DNA of 24,710 nucleotides from Candidatus Pacearchaeota archaeon (GTDB lineage: Archaea > Nanobdellota > Nanobdellia > Pacearchaeales > GW2011-AR1). The stretch is from positions 1-24,710 of the forward strand of contig JAPLXX010000027.1 of the NCBI GenBank assembly GCA_026395855.1, written 5' to 3'. Positions 1 through 6,969 of this stretch are shown here, one piece after another. Every line of letters begins with the position of its first letter. Within the stretch, counting starts at the first letter, position 1. Made by a program: the position numbers and the translations under genes. The notes under the pieces are model-generated. The model worked only from the letters and a program-made list of their open reading frames with translations, ran no database searches and was not told the origin of the DNA.

Positions 1-81
1 GATTTGAATGACAATCTTGATAAAATAAACCAGGAAATGACAAAAGCTTTTGAGGAATTTCAGAAAGAGAAAGAAGGTTAA
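1..81 (+). CDS. C-terminal end of an unidentified protein (partial)
   Basis: Frame 1 is open from the window edge to a TAA at 79-81 and gives 26 residues. They are rich in Lys, Glu, Gln and Asp, with heptad-like hydrophobic spacing (LNDNLDKINQEM then FEEF), so the tail is probably helical or coiled-coil. Nothing in it identifies a family. The gene runs convergent to the eIF2B/R15P-isomerase-family gene on the other strand. The reading frame is clear but the function is unknown. Confidence 0.6.
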   Translation, partial: DLNDNLDKINQEMTKAFEEFQKEKEG

Positions 82-195
82 ATGAAATTGTTATTATAGA
101 AAGAATTTTTTAAGGTGCAGATGGTTATAATTATGTTACTAAAGCTGTATAAATTATTTAATCAGATATAATCTGCGGGTATTTTATATTAAAAA
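82..195. terminator. Convergent intergenic gap with candidate T-tract terminators
   Basis: This 114-base, very AT-rich gap lies between two convergent genes. For the plus-strand gene there is a T6 run at 106-111. For the minus-strand gene the transcript would read five Ts (191-195 in complement) directly after its stop codon. Archaeal terminators are often plain U-tracts, so both are plausible. A small perfect inverted repeat, CAGAT-ATA-ATCTG, lies at 163-175, but its three-base loop and low G+C make it weak. I see no tRNA or small gene here. Confidence 0.3.
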
Positions 196-1020
196 TTATC
201 TCTTTCCAATCTTTTCGACAAACTTGCCATATTTCATTAAGCCTAATTCTGTTATAATTCCCACAATATATTTTTTAGGCACAAATTCAAAAGCAGGATT
301 TTTTATCTTGATATTTTTTGGAGCCTTGTCCCAAACCTCATTTAGGGGTCTTTGCTCTATAGGAATCTTTTTATTTGAGAATTTCCATGAATCAGCAACG
401 ATATAAAGGGGAATTTTATGCATAGAAGCTATTTCCGCAATCGTCTTTGAACCCACCTTGTTTATTACTCCATTTTTTAGCAGTGCGTCTGCTCCAAGAA
501 GAATTTTAGTAGAGTAAATTTTGTCCTTGGAATTATCTTTTTCTATAGCTATTACAGATGCGGAATCAACGAACATCGTCACTTTTATTCCTGCTTTTCT
601 TAGTTCTTCTGCTGTTTTCCTTCCTTGATATAGTGGGCGGGTTTCTGCTGCATAAACTTCAAATTTTTTTCCTTTTTTGTGCGTGTAGATAAGGGCTTTT
701 ACAACATTTGTGGAATGGCAGTGGGTGAATATCTTTTCCTTGTTTTTTACAAGCTTAAAAACATTTATATTTATTTTTTCCTGGGCATAACCAAAATGCT
801 TCAGAATTTCTTTTGAAGATGATTTTTCAGCCATCTGAAGAATTTTTTTCATCATCGGCTCTGTTGGCCGAGAGTTTAAAAGAATTTTTTTAGAAGTTTT
901 ATTTGGAGAAATCAAATATGCTTTTAATGCTGCTTTTGCAACATTGCTTGCCCCCTGTATTTTAACTTCTTTTATTTCTTTAACGATTTTATCGAATTCC
1001 CCTCTTTTAGTTAAGCTCAT
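196..1020 (-). CDS. eIF2B / ribose-1,5-bisphosphate isomerase family protein
   Basis: The 274-residue protein belongs to the family shared by eIF2B alpha/beta/delta subunits, archaeal ribose-1,5-bisphosphate isomerase (R15Pi) and MtnA. Seen directly: FTHCHS at about 98-103 (Cys101), ETRPLYQGRKTA at 126-137, and LLGADALLKNG at 174-184 (Asp178). The Cys and Asp correspond to the catalytic pair of R15Pi, and the THCHS motif resembles the Thermococcus enzyme. R15Pi acts in the AMP-phosphorylase/type III RuBisCO route, which many DPANN archaea carry. At 274 residues it is shorter than the roughly 320 usual for R15Pi, with the deficit in the N-terminal helical region, so an eIF2B-like or other sugar-phosphate role remains possible. 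The ATG at 1018-1020 is supported by a TTTAAA box 26 nt upstream. It is functionally unrelated to the glycan genes and diverges from them. Confidence 0.8.
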   Translation of the reverse strand: MSLTKRGEFDKIVKEIKEVKIQGASNVAKAALKAYLISPNKTSKKILLNSRPTEPMMKKILQMAEKSSSKEILKHFGYAQEKININVFKLVKNKEKIFTHCHSTNVVKALIYTHKKGKKFEVYAAETRPLYQGRKTAEELRKAGIKVTMFVDSASVIAIEKDNSKDKIYSTKILLGADALLKNGVINKVGSKTIAEIASMHKIPLYIVADSWKFSNKKIPIEQRPLNEVWDKAPKNIKIKNPAFEFVPKKYIVGIITELGLMKYGKFVEKIGKR

Positions 1021-1043
1021 TTTTGTATTAATAACCTATAATA

Positions 1044-1049
1044 TTTAAA
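1044..1049 (-). promoter_or_regulatory. TATA-like box for the eIF2B/R15Pi-family gene
   Basis: TTTAAA is centred 26.5 nt upstream of the ATG at 1020 on the minus strand. This is the spacing expected when an archaeal transcript starts at or next to the start codon. It lies in the 109-base divergent gap shared with the SpoIIM-like gene, which has its own separate box. Confidence 0.55.
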
Positions 1050-1100
1050 CTATTAGTTAAAGAGCTTTCTTTTTTATTAAAACTTTTTATATCACTAACA

Positions 1101-1106
1101 TTTAAA
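1101..1106 (+). promoter_or_regulatory. TATA-like box for the SpoIIM-like gene
   Basis: TTTAAA is centred 26.5 nt before the ATG at 1130. There is no Shine-Dalgarno sequence between box and ATG, which fits leaderless transcription. Confidence 0.55.
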
Positions 1107-1129
1107 AGTTTCTCTCTTTTATTAAAGAA

Positions 1130-1978
1130 ATGTTAGAGAGTATGTTTAATCCGAGAAGGCTTGAAAAAGGGCCTTGGAAAATGTTTTTCATAGGCATACT
1201 TTATGCATCTCTCTCTCTTCTCCTGGCAAAATGGTTTTTTGCGAAAGATGCTGTTCTCTCAGGCTATTCCGGAATAATTGTTGTAACTTTTTGTGTCATG
1301 TTCACAATCCCCTTTATGTATTTTATAATAAGAGAAGAAGAGGCAGAAGACGAGGAGGTTTTCGGGCTTCTAAGTGTCTGGAAAATTCATAAAGACGCTA
1401 TATATGCTTTTTTGTGGCTGTTTCTGGGATTTATAATTGCTTTTTCTTTTTGGTTTATTATTCTTCATGATTCAACATTGTTCAACGCGCAAATAGAAAC
1501 ATATTGCATGATAAACAGCCCGGGAAGCATAGACAGCTGTGTTGATAAATATGATATTTCAAAATCAACAGGGGCAGCAACACAGGGACTGAGATTTTTG
1601 TCAATAATTGAAAATAATGTATATGTTATGATTTTTACTCTTATTTTTTCTCTTATCTTCGGGGCAGGAGCTATTTTTATCCTTGCATGGAACGCAAGCG
1701 TAATATCTGCTGCAATTTCCATATTTTCTGGACAAAGAATCTCTGAAATTCCCATAGGAATTGCCCGTTACATGATTCATGGTTTTCCAGAAATAGCTGC
1801 ATATTTTATAACAGCCCTTGCCGGAGGAATTTTTGGAGTAGGCATTATAAGAAATGGCATAAGAAGCAAAAGATTTTTGCATGTAATAGAAAACACCGCA
1901 ATCCTTCTTTTTATAGCACTTTTAGTTCTTGTTCTTGCAGCGTTAATAGAGGTTTATCTAACTCCAATTTTATTTTAA
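1130..1978 (+). CDS. SpoIIM / DUF95 family integral membrane protein
   Basis: The 282-residue protein is strongly hydrophobic, with predicted membrane segments near residues 17-37, 45-67, 92-112, 163-190, about 218-240 and 255-280. The C-terminal half has the SpoIIM/DUF95 pattern: a small-residue-rich segment with GAGAIFILAWNASV, then a loop with ISEIPIGIARY and a HGFPEIAAYF motif starting a helix. Bacterial SpoIIM belongs to the sporulation engulfment machinery. Archaeal homologues are common but uncharacterised, so only membrane location is safe. An acidic run (EEEAEDEE, about residues 69-76) sits in the loop after the second helix. The start follows a TATA-like box by 26.5 nt. It is transcribed towards the GlcNAc-1-P transferase, but that gene has its own box, so co-transcription is not required. 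Confidence 0.8.
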   Translation: MLESMFNPRRLEKGPWKMFFIGILYASLSLLLAKWFFAKDAVLSGYSGIIVVTFCVMFTIPFMYFIIREEEAEDEEVFGLLSVWKIHKDAIYAFLWLFLGFIIAFSFWFIILHDSTLFNAQIETYCMINSPGSIDSCVDKYDISKSTGAATQGLRFLSIIENNVYVMIFTLIFSLIFGAGAIFILAWNASVISAAISIFSGQRISEIPIGIARYMIHGFPEIAAYFITALAGGIFGVGIIRNGIRSKRFLHVIENTAILLFIALLVLVLAALIEVYLTPILF

Positions 1979-1998
1979 TAGAAGGGCGTTCTATAAGA

Positions 1999-2004
1999 TT
2001 TAAA
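1999..2004 (+). promoter_or_regulatory. TATA-like box for the GlcNAc-1-P transferase gene
   Basis: TTTAAA is centred 26.5 nt before the ATG at 2028, inside the 49-base gap after the SpoIIM-like gene. It supports separate leaderless initiation here. Confidence 0.5.
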
Positions 2005-2027
2005 AACAAAAAAATGTTTTATAAAAG

Positions 2028-3038
2028 ATGGTAGAGGCTTTAATTTTATTATCTCCTGTCATAAGCTTTTTTTTAGCTTTTTTAACAATGCCTTTTTGGA
2101 TAAGAAAGGCAAAAGGCGTGGGTCTTGTATGGGAAGATATGAACAAGCCAGGACATCCAAGAAATGTTGCAGGCTCTGGGGGAATTATTGTAGTAATTGC
2201 ATTTGTTCTTGGTGTTCTTTATTACATTGCTGTCAGAACATTTATTATAAAAGACAGCAACGGAATTAGCGTCGAAATTTTTGCCTTATTAAGCGTGGTT
2301 TTAATCCTCACCATTGTTGGAATAATTGATGATTTATTAGGCTGGAGAAACAAAGGATTATCAAAAAGAACAAGAATTTTCCTTGCATTCGCTGCCTCTA
2401 TACCTCTTGTTGTAATTAATGCAGGAAGCTCAACAACAAACCTTCCTTTTTTTGGAATTGTTAATTTGGGAATTTTATATCCTCTTGTTTTAATTCCTAT
2501 AGGAATTGCAGGAGCAACAACAACCTATAATTTTTTAGCAGGATTTAATGGGCTTGAAGCAGGACAGGGTATTATTATACTCGGATTTTTATCATATGTT
2601 GCATATGTAACCGGCTCTTCATGGATATCTCTCATTGGGTTAATAATGGTGGCTGCTCTTATCGGTTTTTGGCTTTATAATAAATCCCCTGCTAAAGTAT
2701 TTCCGGGAGATTCCCTGACCTGGACAATCGGGGCGCTTATAGCAAGCATGGCTATTTTAGGAGATTTTGAAAAAATAGCTATTTTTGTTTTCATCCCTTA
2801 TATTTTAGAAACGATATTAAAACTTAGAGGAGGACTTGTAAAACATTCCTTCGCTAAGCCGAATAAAGACAGAAGCCTTGAAATGCCCTTCAAAAAAATT
2901 TATGGGCTTGAGCATTTAGCGGTTTATATTTTAAAAAAAATAAAGCCAAGCAAAAAAGTTTACGAGAATGATGTGGTTTATCTGATACATGGATTTCAGC
3001 TGTTTATTATCGTTCTTGCTTTTTTTATATTCCTCTGA
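2028..3038 (+). CDS. Alg7/DPAGT1-like polyprenyl/dolichyl-phosphate GlcNAc-1-phosphate transferase (GT4-PNPT family)
   Basis: The 336-residue polytopic membrane protein belongs to the MraY/WecA/DPAGT1 superfamily. It would transfer an N-acetylhexosamine-1-phosphate from its UDP sugar to a lipid phosphate, the first committed step in lipid-linked glycan assembly. Visible motifs: RNVAGSGG at 45-52, GIIDDLLGWRNKG at 98-110 with the Asp pair 101-102, NFLAGFNGLEAGQG at 168-181, and FPGDS at 225-229. The AGFNGLEAGQ form is the eukaryal/archaeal DPAGT1 type rather than the bacterial NxxNxxDG type. The C-terminal tail keeps a Lys/Arg-rich cytosolic loop before a last membrane helix. The aglB gene follows after a 38-base gap, which supports a role in N-glycosylation. 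Which UDP sugar it prefers cannot be read from sequence; the UDP-GlcNAc 2-epimerase gene downstream suggests HexNAc chemistry. Confidence 0.9.
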   Translation: MVEALILLSPVISFFLAFLTMPFWIRKAKGVGLVWEDMNKPGHPRNVAGSGGIIVVIAFVLGVLYYIAVRTFIIKDSNGISVEIFALLSVVLILTIVGIIDDLLGWRNKGLSKRTRIFLAFAASIPLVVINAGSSTTNLPFFGIVNLGILYPLVLIPIGIAGATTTYNFLAGFNGLEAGQGIIILGFLSYVAYVTGSSWISLIGLIMVAALIGFWLYNKSPAKVFPGDSLTWTIGALIASMAILGDFEKIAIFVFIPYILETILKLRGGLVKHSFAKPNKDRSLEMPFKKIYGLEHLAVYILKKIKPSKKVYENDVVYLIHGFQLFIIVLAFFIFL

Positions 3039-3049
3039 TTGATAAAGGT

Positions 3050-3055
3050 TTTAAA
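3050..3055 (+). promoter_or_regulatory. TATA-like box for aglB
   Basis: TTTAAA (within TTTTAAA) is centred 24.5 nt before the ATG at 3077. There is no Shine-Dalgarno sequence in between. Confidence 0.5.
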
Positions 3056-3076
3056 GCTATTTGGCTTTGAAAATCC

Positions 3077-5809
3077 ATGGGAGAGGAGACTGTAGAAATA
3101 AATATCCAAAATACCAAAAAGACCATAGGAAAAACCCTTGAATTTTTTAAACAAAGGAAAATCCAGATTGGTCTGATAGTTATTTCTTTAATTTTAATTC
3201 TTATTTTCGGCGGCTGGATAAGAAGCCAAAATATTCCATCACTAAAAGATACCTCTGGAGAATTAACTTTGGGACCTGATTTAGATCCTTTTCTTTATTT
3301 AAGACATGCCGAGGAGATTAATAACGGGACGCTTGCAAACCCTGATATGATGAGATATGCTCCTCTTGGTTCGCAAAATTATGCCCTAAAAAATATTATG
3401 CCTGCAACAATTTTTCTTTTGTTTAAATTTATGTCTGTTTTTAAGGATACCTCTATTACATATGCCGCGATTATCCTGCCGGTTATTCTTTTTTTAATAT
3501 CAACTTTAGGATTTTTTCTCTTTAATTACAGCATTTTTTCGATAAAGTTTTCAAAAAATCTCGCAGCAATAACCGCCTTACTGGCAAGCTTATTGTATGT
3601 CATTATGCCTGCAACTCTGCACAGAACTGTTGCAGGAATTCCTGAAATTGAGGGCCTCGGACTAGCCTGGCTTTGGTTTGCACTTTTTTTCTTTGTCCTG
3701 GCATGGAAAAACCAAAATAAAAAAAAGCAGTTTTTTTATTCCCTTCTTGCAGGTATCCTGACAGGAATCATGTCATGGTCATGGGGCGGATACAGGTATA
3801 TATACATGAGCATAGGCCTTGCATCATTAATTTTCTTTGTGCTTGAAAAAGACCGGGGAAAAAATTTTCTGATATTCTCCTCATGGATTATCCCTGCATT
3901 AATCTTTGAATTTATCCGCCTTGAAACTTTATCACCAATGGTTCTCAGAGTAAGCGATACAGGATTTGCATTCCTTGTCTTCTTTTTTATGATAATTGAC
4001 TTTTTGATATTTAAAACAAAAATCAAAGAAAAATTAAAACTGGAAAAAAGCCATATTCCACAGAGCATCCTTAGCCTTATTTTTGGGGGGATTCTGCTCC
4101 TTCTTTTACTTCTTATTATTTCACCAAGCTTTCTACTGGGAATATTCCCAAGGCTGATAGAGGGATTTTTATATCCTTTTGGAAAAGGCAGGGTAGGAGC
4201 AACAATTGCAGAGAATAAAGCTCCTTACCTGACAGAGAGTATCCAAACATTTGGAAATATTTTCTGGCTGTTTTTGATTGGGGTGCTGCTTTTTTTCTGG
4301 GATTCTCTTGAGCATATAATCAAGAAAAAAAGAATTATTTACAGCATAATCTTTGCCGTATTAATCTTTGGGATAACATTTACCAGAATCTCCTCCACTC
4401 ACCTGCTAAACGGAGAAAATTTCATTTCCAGATTTCTTTACCTTGGAAGCATTCTATTTTTCCTGGCATATTTCATTTATACTTTTATTAAACTTAAGCT
4501 AAACAATGATGAGCAAACCCTTGAAGGCATTAGAAAGATAGAAATGGGGGAAGTTTTAATCCTGGCTTTTTCTTTCTTTGTTCTTATCTCTATGCGGGGG
4601 GCAATAAGACTCTTTTTTATAGTTTCCCTGGCCGTAGTAATTTTCTCTCCTTTTGTCCCTGTAAGAATTGCCAAATCTCTTTTGAATAAGAATAAAGATG
4701 AGATTGCGCGCCTATTTCTTTTAATTCTCTTTTTAGTTTCAGCCTTAGCTCTTATTTTCGCGGGAATTAGTTATTACAAATCTACAAGCTCTGAAGCAAA
4801 AGCAACTGTCCCGGGAATCTATGAACAGCAATGGCAAGAAGCAATGTCCTGGGTCAATGATAATACCCCTATAGGGTCTGTATTTGTCCACTGGTGGGAT
4901 TATGGATACTGGGTTCAGACAATTGGAAAACGCCCAACAGTAACAGATGGGGGGCATTTTATCGGTTATTGGGACCATCTTATCGGCAGATATGTTTTAA
5001 CAACTCCGCAGCCAGAAACAGCTCTTAGCTTTATGAAAACGCATAATGTGTCTTATCTTCTTATAGATTCCACAGATTTAGGAAAATATGGGGCTTTTAG
5101 CAGTATTGGAAGCAATGCCGGCGGGAACGACAGGTTCTCGCAAATTCCTATTATGAATATGGATTCAAAACAAACAAGAGAAAGCGCAGATAAAGAAACA
5201 AGAATATACACCGGAGGAATTTCCCTGGATGAAGATATAATCTATAATTCTGGCGGAGAAAATATCTTCCTGCCTGCGGGCAAGGCATTTATAGGCGCTG
5301 TTATGCTTGAATTTTCAAGAGACGGCGAAAAAATTTCTTTCAGCAAGCCATATGGTATTTTTGTTTATAACAATCAGCAGATAAATATTCCAATCAGATA
5401 TCTTTATTTTGAGAAAAAGATTATTGATTTCAAAGGAGGAATAAATGCAACTGTAAGGGTGCTTCCTCAAATTTCTTCAGGCGAGCAGGGAGTTCAAATG
5501 GATAATCTTGGCTCATTGATTTATCTTTCGCCAAAAGTTACAGACAGCTTATTTGCCCAGCTTTATTTAATGAATGATCCGTTCAAAAGATATCCTACCC
5601 TAAATATTGTTCATTTAGAGTTTAATCCATTAATAAAAAGTCTGAACAGCCAGGGAGCAGGTATTGATGATCTTATATACTATCAGGGGCTTCTGGGACC
5701 TGTAAAAATCTGGAAGGTTGATTATCCTGCAAATATAACTGAAAGAGAAGAGTTTTTAAGAACATCTGGAGATTACGCAGAATTTGACAATCTGACATTT
5801 ACAAGATAG
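3077..5809 (+). CDS. aglB: AglB/STT3 oligosaccharyltransferase
   Basis: The 910-residue protein is the single-subunit archaeal oligosaccharyltransferase, which moves a glycan from a lipid carrier to Asn in N-X-S/T sequons on the outer face of the membrane. A cytosolic N-terminus of about 30 residues precedes the first membrane helix (about 32-48). The first acidic metal-binding motif is D68-L-D70. The second external-loop acidic site appears as E190-I-E192 after HRTVAG. The TIXE-type motif is T376-I-A-E379. Roughly a dozen hydrophobic segments run to about residue 570, followed by a soluble C-terminal domain with the acceptor-recognition WWDYG at 606-610. An archaeal-type DK motif starts at D667-L-G-K670 with the downstream Ile. 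Length is typical of AglB. It is preceded by the GlcNAc-1-P transferase and followed by the glycan operon, so the substrate glycan is probably built by the genes in this window. Confidence 0.95.
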   Translation: MGEETVEINIQNTKKTIGKTLEFFKQRKIQIGLIVISLILILIFGGWIRSQNIPSLKDTSGELTLGPDLDPFLYLRHAEEINNGTLANPDMMRYAPLGSQNYALKNIMPATIFLLFKFMSVFKDTSITYAAIILPVILFLISTLGFFLFNYSIFSIKFSKNLAAITALLASLLYVIMPATLHRTVAGIPEIEGLGLAWLWFALFFFVLAWKNQNKKKQFFYSLLAGILTGIMSWSWGGYRYIYMSIGLASLIFFVLEKDRGKNFLIFSSWIIPALIFEFIRLETLSPMVLRVSDTGFAFLVFFFMIIDFLIFKTKIKEKLKLEKSHIPQSILSLIFGGILLLLLLLIISPSFLLGIFPRLIEGFLYPFGKGRVGATIAENKAPYLTESIQTFGNIFWLFLIGVLLFFWDSLEHIIKKKRIIYSIIFAVLIFGITFTRISSTHLLNGENFISRFLYLGSILFFLAYFIYTFIKLKLNNDEQTLEGIRKIEMGEVLILAFSFFVLISMRGAIRLFFIVSLAVVIFSPFVPVRIAKSLLNKNKDEIARLFLLILFLVSALALIFAGISYYKSTSSEAKATVPGIYEQQWQEAMSWVNDNTPIGSVFVHWWDYGYWVQTIGKRPTVTDGGHFIGYWDHLIGRYVLTTPQPETALSFMKTHNVSYLLIDSTDLGKYGAFSSIGSNAGGNDRFSQIPIMNMDSKQTRESADKETRIYTGGISLDEDIIYNSGGENIFLPAGKAFIGAVMLEFSRDGEKISFSKPYGIFVYNNQQINIPIRYLYFEKKIIDFKGGINATVRVLPQISSGEQGVQMDNLGSLIYLSPKVTDSLFAQLYLMNDPFKRYPTLNIVHLEFNPLIKSLNSQGAGIDDLIYYQGLLGPVKIWKVDYPANITEREEFLRTSGDYAEFDNLTFTR

Positions 5810-5827
5810 TTTTCTATTACATAAAAT

Positions 5828-5833
5828 TTTAAA
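5828..5833 (+). promoter_or_regulatory. TATA-like box for the seven-gene glycan operon
   Basis: The palindromic TTTTAAAA at 5827-5834 is centred 26.5 nt before the ATG at 5857 but only 14.5 nt before the in-frame ATG at 5845. Given the spacing at the other promoters here, this places the start of the first operon gene at 5857. Confidence 0.55.
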
Positions 5834-5856
5834 ACAAGTTATTTATGGTTAATTTA

Positions 5857-6969
5857 ATGACCGAAGGATCAAAAATAGCAATAGTTATCGGAACAAAAGC
5901 AGAGCTTATAAAATGCATGCCAATTATGCTTGAACTTCAAAAACAAAAAAAAGATTATTGGTTTGTTCATACAGGGCAGCATAGCCTGGGAAAAGCATGC
6001 GAAGATTTTGGAATTAAAAAACCAGATTTTATCCTTAGCAAAGAGCCCAACAGAAGCACAAAATTCTGGTCGAAAATAAATAGAATTTCATTTCTTTGGT
6101 TTTTAATGATGAATCTTAAAATAAGAAGACTTCTTAAAAAAATAAAACCGGGGTATGTTATATATCACGGAGACACAATGAGTACTGCTGCTGCAGCTAT
6201 AGCTTCAAGTAGTTTTTTAAGTCCTGGAAAAAACTGGAAAAGTGTGCATTTGGAGGCAGGTCTGCGCTCCGGGTCGTCATTTGAGCCTTTCCCGGAAGAG
6301 ATTTCAAGGAAAATTAGTGATAGATTTTCTGATATTCTTCTTGCAGTCTCTGATCTTTCTGAAAATAATTTAAGAAAGGGAAATTACAAAGGGCGCATAA
6401 TAAAAATAGGAAACACAGTTGTTGATTCTTCTTTGATTGCTTACAAAAAAGCCAGAAAGAAGAAAAGGAAAAAAATGAAAAAATATGCATTAATCAATAT
6501 ACACCGGCATGAAAACCTGAATAGTAAAAAAAGGATGGGAAAGATTGTGGAAATCCTAAAGAGCATTAAAATCCAGGCTATTTGGCCAATTCATGCAAAC
6601 ACAGCAAATTTTATAGAAAAATATGGCCTGACCGGCGAGGTAAAGAATATGACAAATATCAAGAGGATGTCGTTAACTGATTACGGCGATTTTATTTATC
6701 TTCTTGCAAATTGCAAGTACCTTGTCACAGACGGCGGAAGCATACAGGAAGAAAGTCTTGTCTTCAAAAAGCCATGCATAATTCTCCGTAAAAAAACAGA
6801 ACGACAGGAGGGCCTTTCCACAGGAATTAATTTTCTTACAGGATTGAATATAAGAAAGACAAAAGAAATTATAAATCAAATAGAAAATAACAAAATAAAA
6901 GTCAAAAATTTTCAGAATCCTTACGGAAAACCTGGACTTAGCAAAAAAATTACAGAGCTGTTAAAATGA
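5857..6969 (+). CDS. wecB: UDP-N-acetylglucosamine 2-epimerase, non-hydrolysing (WecB-like)
   Basis: The enzyme interconverts UDP-GlcNAc and UDP-ManNAc in the cytoplasm and would supply a ManNAc-type sugar for the surface glycan. In the 370-residue protein (start at 5857) the WecB catalytic set is readable: HGDT with Asp106, HLEAGLRS with Glu133, PFPEE with Glu147, and NIHRHEN with His216. The C-terminal UDP-binding region has DGGSIQEES and a TERQEGLSTG segment. The nucleotide-binding start reads IGTKAELIK where bacterial WecB usually has GTRPEAIK, so the usual Arg is Lys. The frame extends four codons further upstream (ATG at 5845), but the TATA spacing favours 5857. Its stop overlaps the next start (ATGA), as at most internal junctions of this operon. 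The call is strong as a family; the exact HexNAc substrate is inferred. Confidence 0.88.
   Translation: MTEGSKIAIVIGTKAELIKCMPIMLELQKQKKDYWFVHTGQHSLGKACEDFGIKKPDFILSKEPNRSTKFWSKINRISFLWFLMMNLKIRRLLKKIKPGYVIYHGDTMSTAAAAIASSSFLSPGKNWKSVHLEAGLRSGSSFEPFPEEISRKISDRFSDILLAVSDLSENNLRKGNYKGRIIKIGNTVVDSSLIAYKKARKKKRKKMKKYALINIHRHENLNSKKRMGKIVEILKSIKIQAIWPIHANTANFIEKYGLTGEVKNMTNIKRMSLTDYGDFIYLLANCKYLVTDGGSIQEESLVFKKPCIILRKKTERQEGLSTGINFLTGLNIRKTKEIINQIENNKIKVKNFQNPYGKPGLSKKITELLK

Noticed and set aside
163..175. CAGAT-ATA-ATCTG hairpin as a terminator or RNA
   Set aside because: The stem is only five pairs with a three-base loop and low G+C; chance repeats of this size are expected in AT-rich DNA.
4745..4978. 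Minus-strand open frame inside aglB
   Set aside because: It lies opposite the WWDYG-coding region, has no family features, and is explained by the reverse frame of a strongly conserved gene. The same applies to the open frames opposite the flippase, the GT4 genes and the kinase-like gene.
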